The position numbers were made by a program, and so were the translations under genes. A DNA stretch of 6,156 nucleotides from an uncultured Lachnospiraceae bacterium (lineage in GTDB: Bacteria > Bacillota > Clostridia > Lachnospirales > Lachnospiraceae), in contig CADBTG010000193.1 in NCBI GenBank assembly GCA_902797475.1, positions 1 through 6,156 on the forward strand, written 5' to 3'. Shown here piece by piece: positions 1 to 6,156 of this stretch. A model generated the notes under the pieces. That model was not told where the DNA came from, did no database searches, and worked only from the letters and a program-made list of their open reading frames with translations. Each line of letters begins with the position of its first letter. The first letter of the stretch is position 1.

Positions 1-27
1 GCGCTTTTTGTTTCCTTCTTCAGCCAC
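1..27 (-). CDS. oppF: OppF-type oligopeptide transporter ATPase, first nine codons only
   Basis: Only the first nine codons are in the window (VAEEGNKKR, initiator GTG at 25-27, read as Met); the gene runs off the left edge. The start is chosen because a strong AAAGGAG ribosome site overlapping the oppD stop lies 9 nt upstream. The identity is inferred from position: in Opp/Ami operons the gene after oppD is normally oppF, the second ATP-hydrolysing subunit, which pairs with OppD under the OppB/OppC channel. No ATPase motif is visible in these nine residues, so the product is a contextual call. The charged N-terminus fits a cytoplasmic protein. Confidence 0.6.
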
Positions 28-36
28 GATACTGCT

Positions 37-43
37 CTCCTTT
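37..43 (-). promoter_or_regulatory. Ribosome binding site of oppF
   Basis: On the minus strand AAAGGAG begins at the last base of the oppD TAA stop and sits 9 nt before the GTG at 25-27. It supports a non-ATG start for the next gene, and the overlap with the stop suggests translational coupling of oppD to oppF. Confidence 0.75.
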
Positions 44-2040
44 TAAATGTTAAATGCGTTCTTAAGTTTCTCATGAATGTCACAGATAGCTTCGGGTTTA
101 TCCACCTTCGGTGATCTGGGATCAAGGAGCCATGTCTTCGCGATATGGGTATCGCTTACCGAGAAATACGGCGGTTCCTTTAATGTGTCTATCTTCATGC
201 AATACCGGTTTCTCGGTGCAAACGGGTCGCCGATAATCTTGTTATAAAGCGAAGGCGGCGTTCCCTGAATCGAGAACAGCTTTGTATTGCGCTGCGCAAG
301 CTGGGGCAGACTCGAAAGAAGCGCCCACGTATACGGATGACGCGGATCGTAGAATACCTCTTCCACCTTGCCGAGCTCGACAATCTGACCGGCATACAAA
401 ACCGCAACACGGTCTGCCACATTGGCAACGACACCGAGGTCGTGCGTGATAAATACGATCGTATAGCCGAATTCCTTCTGAAGATCTTTGATCAGCTTCA
501 GAATCTGCGCCTGAATCGTTACATCGAGGGCCGTTGTCGGCTCGTCGCAGATCAGAATCTTCGGCTGGCAGGAAAGGGCAATCGCGATAACGATACGCTG
601 CCGCATTCCGCCGGAATACTGGAACGGATAATCGTCGAAACGCTTCTCGGCGTTCGGAATTCCGACCTTCTTCATCAGAATCAGTGCACGCTTTCTGGCC
701 TCGGCCTCGGAGCAGTGCTGATGCTTGATGATGACGGATGTAATCTGCTTGCCGATTGTGATGATCGGGTTCAGGGATGTCATCGGGTCCTGGAATACCG
801 TGGCGATTCTTTCACCGCGGACAAGCATCCAGTCGCCGGCATAATTCATCTTCGCCAGATCGGTTTCGGCAAATCCGACGTAACTCGTCAGATTCGGCGT
901 GCTCCGGTATACGTTCATCCGAAGCGCGGGATTGAGAATGTCAATGCCGGAATCCTTTGCGTTCGCAAGCCTCTCTAAAACCGTATCCGGGCGGGCGTCA
1001 ATCCGGATGATTTCATTGGCCAGGTCTGTGAGCCTGTCATCAGAAACGTTCTCACCTTTGAACCAGGCATCCAGTTTCTGTTTGCAATACGCAAAGCGTT
1101 TTTCCAGTTCTTCCGGTTGAAGCATGGACTGATTCAGAACCTGATCGCGCAAATCCACACGGAAAGTGATGTCCCGATAGATTTTGTCGCGTTCGGCAGA
1201 ATCCAAAAGGTTAACGCCTTCCTTCATGGCATTCTTAAGCCCCTTAAGGATGGCCTTTGCCCGTTTCATCCGCGTTAATGCGGGGAACCTGTCGACCGAA
1301 AGAACAATCTCTTTCGCGATCGTAACATTTCTCTGCCTCGTCTGCATTGTAATGTTTGCATTCTTAACGGCGGCATCGTATTTGTCTTTTAATTCGGACA
1401 TCTTCGCATCGAATTCATGAAGATATGCGGTATCCGCTTTAAGCGCACGCGACCGCTCGGCGACATTCTTTTTATATTCGCTCTCCGCAGCCTTGCACTG
1501 TTCGTCGAATTTCCTGATTTCCGCATCGACTTTGCGGATTTCATCCTTCTGCTTCTTCGAATCTAACGTCTGACGGTAGTTAAACTTTTCGGTTCTCTGG
1601 AACTTCAGGTCTTCGATTTTGTCGACGTACTTCTGGTATTCTTCCTCGCTCAGACGGCCTTTATTCTTCTTCTCAAGCTTAAGCTGCTCCATCTCATGGT
1701 AGATGTCCGCGCCTGCTTCGTAAACGGACGCAGCATTCAGCTGCTCGGCATAACGGTTGACATCCTCCATCTCACGGGTGCCGACCCGAACTACGGTTTT
1801 CGAGAGGGAATCGTCATAATACTTAATGGTACCCTGATCGATGAAGCCGTTTCCGTCAAGCATGCCGGCAAATGTCTTCGTGAATACGGATTTGCCGGAG
1901 CCGGATTCGCCGACGATGGCAATGGACTCGTTCTCGTAAATATCAAGAGAAATACCCCTGATCGCGGTCAGCACACGGCCGCGAACATGGAATTTGACAA
2001 CGAGGTCACGGATGGACAATAATTTCTTCTTTTCTTCCAT
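43..2040 (-). CDS. oppD: Oligopeptide ABC transporter ATP-binding protein OppD (AmiE-like) with a ~320-residue insertion
   Basis: This is a cytoplasmic ATPase that energises peptide import as one half of the OppD/OppF pair. All nucleotide-binding motifs are present: Walker A GESGSGKS (44-51), Q-loop FQDPMTSLNP (Q417), signature SGGMRQR (476-482), Walker B ILICDEPT (495-502), D-loop ALD (504-506) and switch His in ITHD (H533). The C-terminal oligo_HPY region starts at HPYTWALLSSLPQ (568-580) and runs into an AmiE-like tail (GDPFAPRNRYC, THIAKTWLLDPRSPKV). That tail lacks the clustered cysteines found in many DppD/OppD proteins. At 665 residues it is about twice the usual 330-360, because residues ~82-403 are an extra domain between Walker A and the Q-loop. 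The ATG follows AGGAGG by 8 nt. It lies 12 nt after oppC and just before oppF. The ATPase core is intact, so the protein is probably active. Confidence 0.95.
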   Translation of the reverse strand: MEEKKKLLSIRDLVVKFHVRGRVLTAIRGISLDIYENESIAIVGESGSGKSVFTKTFAGMLDGNGFIDQGTIKYYDDSLSKTVVRVGTREMEDVNRYAEQLNAASVYEAGADIYHEMEQLKLEKKNKGRLSEEEYQKYVDKIEDLKFQRTEKFNYRQTLDSKKQKDEIRKVDAEIRKFDEQCKAAESEYKKNVAERSRALKADTAYLHEFDAKMSELKDKYDAAVKNANITMQTRQRNVTIAKEIVLSVDRFPALTRMKRAKAILKGLKNAMKEGVNLLDSAERDKIYRDITFRVDLRDQVLNQSMLQPEELEKRFAYCKQKLDAWFKGENVSDDRLTDLANEIIRIDARPDTVLERLANAKDSGIDILNPALRMNVYRSTPNLTSYVGFAETDLAKMNYAGDWMLVRGERIATVFQDPMTSLNPIITIGKQITSVIIKHQHCSEAEARKRALILMKKVGIPNAEKRFDDYPFQYSGGMRQRIVIAIALSCQPKILICDEPTTALDVTIQAQILKLIKDLQKEFGYTIVFITHDLGVVANVADRVAVLYAGQIVELGKVEEVFYDPRHPYTWALLSSLPQLAQRNTKLFSIQGTPPSLYNKIIGDPFAPRNRYCMKIDTLKEPPYFSVSDTHIAKTWLLDPRSPKVDKPEAICDIHEKLKNAFNI
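904..1023 (-). repeat. Internal protein repeat, copy 2 (OppD residues 340-379)
   Basis: Second copy of the module, ending about 25 residues before the ATPase fold resumes. It carries L355, L358, N360, A361, G365, L369, A372, R374, Y378 and R379 at exactly +90 from copy 1. It lacks about nine residues that copy 1 has between the ..EI(I/V)..(I/V)D..P segment and the helical core. Confidence 0.6.
1174..1320 (-). repeat. Internal protein repeat, copy 1 (OppD residues 241-289)
   Basis: First copy of a diverged module in the OppD insertion. The core at residues 264-289 aligns without gaps to 354-379. Matched positions include L265, L268, N270, A271, G275, L279, A282, R284, Y288 and R289 (10 identities in 26), with several Ile/Val, Asn/Asp and Leu/Ile swaps. 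A preceding AKEIV...VD..P segment (242-253) matches ANEII..ID..P in copy 2. The similarity is at protein level; the DNA copies are well diverged. Confidence 0.6.
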
Positions 2041-2048
2041 TTCCGCCG

Positions 2049-2054
2049 CCTCCT
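2049..2054 (-). promoter_or_regulatory. Ribosome binding site of oppD
   Basis: AGGAGG on the minus strand overlaps the last two bases of the oppC TAG stop and lies 8 nt before the oppD ATG. This near-ideal site fixes the oppD start at 2040 and suggests coupled translation with oppC. Confidence 0.85.
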
Positions 2055-3036
2055 ATAAATGCGTTCTCGGGTCGGAAGCATCACCGAGGTTCTGTCCGAC
2101 GAGATAAAGCACAAGTGTGATGATGGAGGCCAGGATGACAGGACTCCAGAACTCCAGTCTCCATCCGGGAACAAGCATGGAGCTCTGCGTCATCTCAATC
2201 AGACGGCCGAGCGAAACGGTTTTCGTGCCCATGCTGAAACCGATGTAAGAAAGGAATACTTCGGCGGAAATGTACGCCGGAATCTCCTCGGCAAGAAGCA
2301 GCATGATAACCGACGTCATGAACGGAAGAATGTTCTTTACGGTCAGCCGGAAAATAGGCGTTCCGAGACACCGCGAAGCAACATTGTATTCGCGGTCACG
2401 GATGATCAGAACCTGCGTACGGATGAAGTAGGCAAGCCCGAGCCAGCCGGTTACGGTCATGGCAAATACCATTGTCCAGAAGCCTGCCGTGAAAAGCATT
2501 ACCATAACGGCCATCACAAGGATGCCCGGAACGTTTGCGATAATCTGGTATACCATCGTCATGAACATGTCCACGCGCTTCGAGAAGCCCCATACGGCGC
2601 CCAAAAGGATACCGATAGTCATGTTGATGGCTGCGCAGATAAATGCCAGGGAAAGCGAAATCTGGGAGCCGAACCAGACGGCATCAAACGTCGACTGTCC
2701 GGATGCACCGGTACCGAGCAAAGTATGCGTGCTCAGACCGAACTTGTCAATGGCCTGCTTCGGCGTCAGATGCTTTGCGGAGGCATCCATGATATTGGCC
2801 ATCGGGTCATAATGCGTTACCTGCGGATAAATGTAGGCAAATGCCACCGTGATGGTCAGAAAAGCCAGTGCAACAATATTCACTTTGTTCCGGAAAAATA
2901 CACGAAATACCGATTTCCAATAGGAATAACGCGGTGCGGTGATTTTTTCGGAATCGAATTCGTCATGGCTGACCGGAGAAAACAATTCGTCGTCCGTCAT
3001 GCCGAGATCGCTTAAATCATATAATTCGTCATTCAC
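2053..3036 (-). CDS. oppC: Oligopeptide ABC transporter permease OppC (AmiD-like)
   Basis: This inner channel subunit pairs with OppB in the cytoplasmic membrane. From the chosen start it has 327 residues: a cytoplasmic N-tail with APRYSYWKSVFRVFF (about 34-48), a first membrane helix (about 52-71), an external loop with LGTGASGQSTFDAVWFG, then a block of five more helices from about 118 to 315. The cytoplasmic EAA loop that contacts an ATPase subunit is around YNVASRCLGTP...KNILPF (217-239). The protein ends in the family-typical GQNLGDASDPRTHL. Two GTG codons compete as start. The one at 3045 overlaps the oppB stop in GTGA and has no properly spaced ribosome site. The one at 3036 follows AAAGGTGAT, so I prefer it. 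The usual Asp of the LGTD motif is Gly here. Length and topology are otherwise normal (AmiD about 308). Confidence 0.93.
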   Translation of the reverse strand: MNDELYDLSDLGMTDDELFSPVSHDEFDSEKITAPRYSYWKSVFRVFFRNKVNIVALAFLTITVAFAYIYPQVTHYDPMANIMDASAKHLTPKQAIDKFGLSTHTLLGTGASGQSTFDAVWFGSQISLSLAFICAAINMTIGILLGAVWGFSKRVDMFMTMVYQIIANVPGILVMAVMVMLFTAGFWTMVFAMTVTGWLGLAYFIRTQVLIIRDREYNVASRCLGTPIFRLTVKNILPFMTSVIMLLLAEEIPAYISAEVFLSYIGFSMGTKTVSLGRLIEMTQSSMLVPGWRLEFWSPVILASIITLVLYLVGQNLGDASDPRTHL

Positions 3037-3040
3037 GGTT

Positions 3041-3049
3041 ATCACCTTT
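3041..3049 (-). promoter_or_regulatory. Ribosome binding site of oppC that decides its start
   Basis: AAAGGTGAT on the minus strand spans the oppB TGA stop. It matches the complement of the 16S rRNA 3' end and ends 4 nt before the GTG at 3036, or 8 nt counting from AAAGG. It would overlap the alternative GTG at 3045, so it favours initiation at 3036. Confidence 0.55.
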
Positions 3050-4649
3050 CTTTCGTGTCAAATGAGATACGCGGGTCGGCTACTGCCATGAGGATATCTC
3101 CGAGAAGCAGTCCGACAACGCTCAGGGTTGCATAAAACAGAGTAATTCCGACGATTACGCCGTTATCGTAAGCGTTGATTGCGTTGGTCAGCAGGTTACC
3201 TGCGCCGGGAACGGAATAAACCCGCTCCGTGACGATGGCACCGACCAGGGCTCCGAGAATGCTTCCCGGAATGCCGTGTATGATCGGGATCATCGCATTT
3301 TTCAGAATATGCTTCCGGAAGATTTCGCCTTCCGAAAGTCCGCCGGATCTCGCGAACTTAACATAGTCGGAATTCATCTGGTCGACCATGTAGCGGCGGA
3401 GCCATTTCATAAGGCCTGCAACCGACGGAAGCGCCAGAGATACAATCGGCAGAATATACATCAGCTTACTGCTCTTATCCATGTCAAATACACGCGGCAG
3501 ATGGAATACCGAGGTACCGATTGCTTTAAACATGAAAATATAGGCAAGGGACGGAACTGCCAGAATGAAAATGTTGTAAGCCGTTCCGAGCTTATCGACA
3601 AGCTTATCCTTGCGAAGGGCCATCCAGATTCCGAGCGGAAGGCCGAGCGAATAGGCAAGAAGCGTTGCAAGGATGCCGATGACAAAGGAGTAACCGACTT
3701 TGGACCGGCCGGCCTTTGATGTCTGCGTATTCGTATAATCATCGACATAACGGTCCGCATACACCTGGTTGGCTTCTAAGGAGCCCTTCTGATAGGTGGC
3801 GGTATGCAAATCATCCGCGGTCTGTTCACGAAGGCCTGACGGATAAGTTAAAATCTTATAGGAGAAGGAACCCTGCGCAATGTTCATGGTCTCCCACACA
3901 TCGACGCCGGCATTCACGGCGTAGGATTTGCCGAGATTCAGCTTCAGGAAATTCTGGTGCACAAACGGGAATTTGCCGTCAAAGTAAAGAAGATACTTAT
4001 GCTTGGTTCCGTTACCCATGATCACGGGCGAGAACTTCTCCGAGGCTACCGATCCGTCTTCGTTATAAACCGTATAAATCGGGTCATGCCAGGAAAATGT
4101 CAGTTTCCGCTCTCCGATTTCATCCTCTTTCGGAACATAGTGGATGTTATCCGAGAAAAACAGAGTTTTGAAGTACTTTCCGAGACGCTGCCATACGGGG
4201 ATGTCACGGTAAGCAAAAAGCTTCGCGGCGCCGCCGGTCTTAAGCTTACGGCCGCTCGACATCATATCCGCCTCCAGCTCCATGATCTGATAGCCTTTAC
4301 CGGCATAGTACGCCTTGAACTCGTCCACATACTTCTGCGTGAGTTCCTGCGTAATCTTACCGGTACGCGGATAGGAAACGGAATCAAAAGTCTCCTGAGA
4401 AACCTCTCCGGAACGCAGTTTCGCCATCATGAAATCAGAATAGTTGACGAGATCCACATACCCGTATTCTTCCCATTTTGTATACTTGTACAGTTCCTTC
4501 TCATTACTGAGCTTCTTCATGTACAAGGCATCCGACTGGAAGATCAATTGGCGGTCCATCAGAGAATAGATCAGAATCATAACGATTGCAACAACCGCCA
4601 CAATCGAGAGCAATCCTCCGATGATTCTTTTAAGCAGATATTTCTTCAT
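3042..4649 (-). CDS. oppB: Oligopeptide ABC transporter permease OppB (AmiC-like, with large external domain)
   Basis: This channel-forming membrane subunit has 535 residues, well above the roughly 310 of a classical OppB but close to pneumococcal AmiC (about 498). Membrane helix 1 is at about 9-30. Residues ~31-318 form an external domain containing GTKHKYLLYFDGKFPFVHQN (214-233) followed by FLKLNLGKSY, a segment I recall as strongly conserved in AmiC proteins. The binding-protein-dependent permease domain follows with helices at about 319-345, 352-375, 395-414, 457-475 and 497-523. Its EAA coupling loop is FARSGGLSEGEIFRKHILKN (432-451), then AMIPI. It ends with ADPRISFDTKER. The ATG has only a weak GGGA ribosome site 7 nt upstream and no in-frame alternative start. 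It is the first gene of the oppBCDF unit, preceded by a likely promoter, and its stop abuts oppC. Confidence 0.95.
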   Translation of the reverse strand: MKKYLLKRIIGGLLSIVAVVAIVMILIYSLMDRQLIFQSDALYMKKLSNEKELYKYTKWEEYGYVDLVNYSDFMMAKLRSGEVSQETFDSVSYPRTGKITQELTQKYVDEFKAYYAGKGYQIMELEADMMSSGRKLKTGGAAKLFAYRDIPVWQRLGKYFKTLFFSDNIHYVPKEDEIGERKLTFSWHDPIYTVYNEDGSVASEKFSPVIMGNGTKHKYLLYFDGKFPFVHQNFLKLNLGKSYAVNAGVDVWETMNIAQGSFSYKILTYPSGLREQTADDLHTATYQKGSLEANQVYADRYVDDYTNTQTSKAGRSKVGYSFVIGILATLLAYSLGLPLGIWMALRKDKLVDKLGTAYNIFILAVPSLAYIFMFKAIGTSVFHLPRVFDMDKSSKLMYILPIVSLALPSVAGLMKWLRRYMVDQMNSDYVKFARSGGLSEGEIFRKHILKNAMIPIIHGIPGSILGALVGAIVTERVYSVPGAGNLLTNAINAYDNGVIVGITLFYATLSVVGLLLGDILMAVADPRISFDTKER

Positions 4650-4688
4650 AGCCGTGTCCCATAATACTCCATTTTTTTGAATATTATT

Positions 4689-4717
4689 ATTTTACACTCT
4701 TTCGACGGTTTTGTATA
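4689..4717 (-). promoter_or_regulatory. Candidate promoter for oppBCDF
   Basis: The minus strand has TATACA (4717-4712, 4 of 6 to TTGACA), a 17-bp spacer and TAAAAT (4694-4689, 5 of 6 to TATAAT). The -10 box is 39 nt from the oppB ATG. It lies directly after the U-tract of the oppA terminator, where an independent promoter would be needed. The region is AT-rich, so a chance match is possible. Confidence 0.4.
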
Positions 4718-4721
4718 GATG

Positions 4722-4761
4722 AAAAACACAAAAAAGGAGGATGAGTTTTCACTCATCCTCC
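4722..4761 (-). terminator. Rho-independent terminator after oppA
   Basis: Read on the minus strand, GGAGGATGAGT (4761-4751) and ACTCATCCTCC (4746-4736) form a perfect 11-bp stem closed by a GAAA tetraloop. The run TTTTTTGTGTTTTT (4735-4722) follows directly. The plus strand has no adjacent T-run, so it works in one direction. It lies about 60 nt past the oppA stop and before oppB, so it should separate high oppA expression from oppBCDF, with some read-through possible. Confidence 0.92.
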
Positions 4762-4824
4762 CGAAAAGGCGTTTTTTCATCTGCATATTACAGTTAAAAC
4801 GTCATATCCGTCCGGCAATCCGAA

Positions 4825-6156
4825 TTAATAGATGCCGAGGACGTGAATCATGTCACCGATTTCCTTCTGGAAGGTGTTCAGGTAGGTCTGCGGATCACCG
4901 TAGTCAGGACCCCAACCGGAGCAGTCGTATACGTTGTAGTTACACTGATCACCGGACTGTGTATAGTATCCGTCATAATACCAGTTCTTCAGGGATACGC
5001 AGTCAAGGAGGTCAACGATGATGGCACCGTCTGTAGAGGTCTCTACGGACTTCTTCAGAGCGTTAGCACGGTTCGCGTACTGGTTTACGGATGAAGGATA
5101 AGACAGCTCGATGTGAACCGGATGATCCTTGTCGATCGTGATTCCGAGTTCCTCGGCAGCCTTCTTCAGCTCCGCAACGGCGTTAGCCGGATTGAACCAT
5201 CCGTCAAAGCCTGCGCTGGAACCGGCACCTGCCTCAAGGGTAGGATCCCAAACCTTCATCGGAACGCCGTCGGCATCAATCTGAGCCTGCATGATTTCGC
5301 CGTAGTAGGTACCCTTCTTGAAGGTCTTACTCGTTCCGTTAATGTCAATCGTTACATCCTCGGTAAGCTGTACAAAGTTACCGGGCGTATAGGTGTTGAT
5401 TACGGAAAGCGCAGCTACTTCGTCACCGACAACCTGTGCATTGTAAGCAATACGGTCATAGGCAAATGCGAAAGCTCTGCGGAAGTGTACATTCTGCATG
5501 CAAAGGTTTGCAAGTTCTTTCTGCTCTTCAGTCAGACCGGAAACAACCTGTGTCTCGTCGTTGAACAGTGCATAACCGCGACGGTACAGGTTCATGAAGG
5601 AACCGAAAGAGGTAGCATCCGTAGCGGATGTGAAATGATACAGATCAAACCAGCCGTCGTTCTTGGCAAGAGCAAGAGCATCCGGGTTCAGACCGCAGCC
5701 GTCAATTACTTCGGCCTTCATGTCGTTGTAACTCTTGGTCGTATCCTTACCGTCGTTATACAGCCAGGTAATCGTCTTGATGTTGATGTTGTCTTTGTTC
5801 CAATAGGAAGGGTTAGCGGAGAAAACGATCTTGCTCTCTGCGGTAGCGTTGGTTACAAGGTAAGGACCGCAGTATGCGATATGGTCCTTATCGATACCGT
5901 ACTTCATGGAATCGCTCTCGGCAGCTTCTGCCCATGCATCGAGACCGAGCGCACCACCCTGAGAAGTAAAATAGTTCTTATTAAGAGGTGCAAACGGGTT
6001 GTAACCCATCATCGTCATGAAGTAAGGAGTAGGCTGCTCAAGTGTATAAACAAGAGTGTAGTCACCCTCAGCCTTTACACCGACCTGTGTGAAATCGGTG
6101 ATCTCGCCGTTATAGTATGCCGTTGCTCCCTTAATGACATCGAGAACAAGGTAAGC
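4825..6156 (-). CDS. oppA: Oligopeptide-binding protein OppA/AmiA (SBP family 5), 5' end outside window, C-terminus apparently truncated
   Basis: Extracellular lipid-anchored peptide receptor by family; the signal peptide and lipobox lie beyond the right edge. The 443 visible residues are open from the window edge and typical of SBP_bac_5: VIKGATAYYNGE...VGVKA near the start, GPYLV (visible 97-101), NPSYWNK (115-121), VHFRRAFAFAYDR (223-235) and GWGPDYGDPQTYLNTF (414-429). The frame then stops 14 residues later at ...MIHVLGIY. In E. coli OppA and pneumococcal AmiA, as I remember them, about 95-140 more residues follow this motif and complete the fold. None of the three minus-strand frames after the stop encodes them before the terminator. 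So the gene may be C-terminally truncated by a deletion or nonsense change, or be a short variant. The stop is TAA. It is probably the most highly transcribed gene of the locus. Confidence 0.9.
   Translation of the reverse strand, partial: AYLVLDVIKGATAYYNGEITDFTQVGVKAEGDYTLVYTLEQPTPYFMTMMGYNPFAPLNKNYFTSQGGALGLDAWAEAAESDSMKYGIDKDHIAYCGPYLVTNATAESKIVFSANPSYWNKDNINIKTITWLYNDGKDTTKSYNDMKAEVIDGCGLNPDALALAKNDGWFDLYHFTSATDATSFGSFMNLYRRGYALFNDETQVVSGLTEEQKELANLCMQNVHFRRAFAFAYDRIAYNAQVVGDEVAALSVINTYTPGNFVQLTEDVTIDINGTSKTFKKGTYYGEIMQAQIDADGVPMKVWDPTLEAGAGSSAGFDGWFNPANAVAELKKAAEELGITIDKDHPVHIELSYPSSVNQYANRANALKKSVETSTDGAIIVDLLDCVSLKNWYYDGYYTQSGDQCNYNVYDCSGWGPDYGDPQTYLNTFQKEIGDMIHVLGIY

Larger units (their letters stand above)
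832..1797 (-). other. Inserted domain of OppD (residues ~82-403): coiled coil plus duplicated module
   Basis: This in-frame stretch has no counterpart in a standard OppD/AmiE. Family sequence runs up to GTIKYYDDSLSK (70-81) and resumes at WMLVRGERIATVFQDPM (404-420); ordinary AmiE has only a handful of residues between. Residues ~112-228 (about 1357-1707) are rich in Lys, Glu, Asp, Gln and Arg, contain no proline, and look like a long helical hairpin or coiled coil. Residues ~241-289 and ~340-379 are two copies of a related module. There is no membrane segment, signal peptide, catalytic motif or intein signature that I can recognise. The coiled-coil part is poorer in GC by hand count (about 47% over 1381-1740 against about 56% over 541-720), which may only reflect Lys/Glu codons. 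Function unknown. Confidence 0.85.

Noticed and set aside
337..978. A 213-codon plus-strand frame opposite oppD
   Set aside because: It covers the antisense of the signature and Walker B codons of a definite ATPase; it is a shadow frame.
832..1797. Intein in OppD
   Set aside because: The insertion lacks the Cys/Ser-type first residue context, the terminal His-Asn and the following nucleophile; the sequence before W404 is NYAGD, and the content is helical and charged, not intein-like.
43..2040. Two genes or a frameshift joined into the long OppD
   Set aside because: A single uninterrupted frame holds one set of ATPase motifs in the correct order, split around the insertion; there is no second ATPase and no internal start is needed.
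2059..3015. A 318-codon open frame on the plus strand opposite oppC
   Set aside because: It mirrors oppC nearly end to end, its composition (His, Arg, Asn, Gly rich, no domain) is typical of an antisense frame, and oppC has clear family motifs.
3957..4664. A 235-codon plus-strand frame opposite the 5' part of oppB
   Set aside because: It lies within a well-supported permease gene, shows no recognisable motif and has no good ribosome site.
4736..4776. Bidirectional terminator using the plus-strand GTTTTTTC
   Set aside because: That T-run starts about 10 nt after the stem on the plus strand, too far for a standard intrinsic terminator, and no plus-strand gene ends there.
4762..4827. Frameshift that would restore the missing OppA C-terminus
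   Set aside because: All three minus-strand frames after the stop close within about 15 codons or run straight into the terminator, and none resembles SBP C-terminal sequence.

Overview
The window carries one transport locus, transcribed entirely on the minus strand. It is an oligopeptide ABC importer of the Opp/Ami type in the order oppA - oppB - oppC - oppD - oppF. As recalled from memory, the proteins resemble the pneumococcal AmiA/AmiC/AmiD/AmiE set: OppB has a large domain after its first membrane helix, OppC has the YSYW...VFRVF N-terminus, and OppD ends in the long AmiE-like tail. With roughly 50% GC, strong AGGAGG-type ribosome sites and tight gene packing, this points to a Gram-positive Firmicute. 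A clostridial (Lachnospiraceae-like) host is my best guess, but the window alone cannot prove it.

Layout from right to left, which is the direction of transcription: 6156-4825 is the 3' part of oppA (substrate-binding protein), with its 5' end and signal peptide outside the window. 4824-4650 is intergenic and holds a strong intrinsic terminator followed at once by a plausible promoter. 4649-3042 is oppB and 3036 (or 3045)-2053 is oppC, the two permeases. 2040-43 is oppD, an ATPase. 27-1 is the first nine codons of oppF, the second ATPase. oppB to oppF are packed with gaps of about 15 nt or less, and the ribosome sites of oppC, oppD and oppF overlap the end of the gene before them. This looks like one translationally coupled unit, while oppA appears to be transcribed partly on its own.

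The system should capture extracellular peptides with OppA, pass them through the OppB/OppC channel, and power import with the OppD/OppF ATPase pair. Two things depart from the family. First, OppD is about twice normal length: some 320 residues are inserted in frame between Walker A and the Q-loop. The insert is a charged, helix-rich (probably coiled-coil) stretch followed by a module that occurs twice, offset by 90 residues. Second, the OppA frame stops just after its conserved GWGPDY...LGIY segment, about 100-130 residues earlier than relatives, and no frame downstream supplies the missing part. No RNA genes, mobile elements, CRISPR arrays or unrelated genes are visible.
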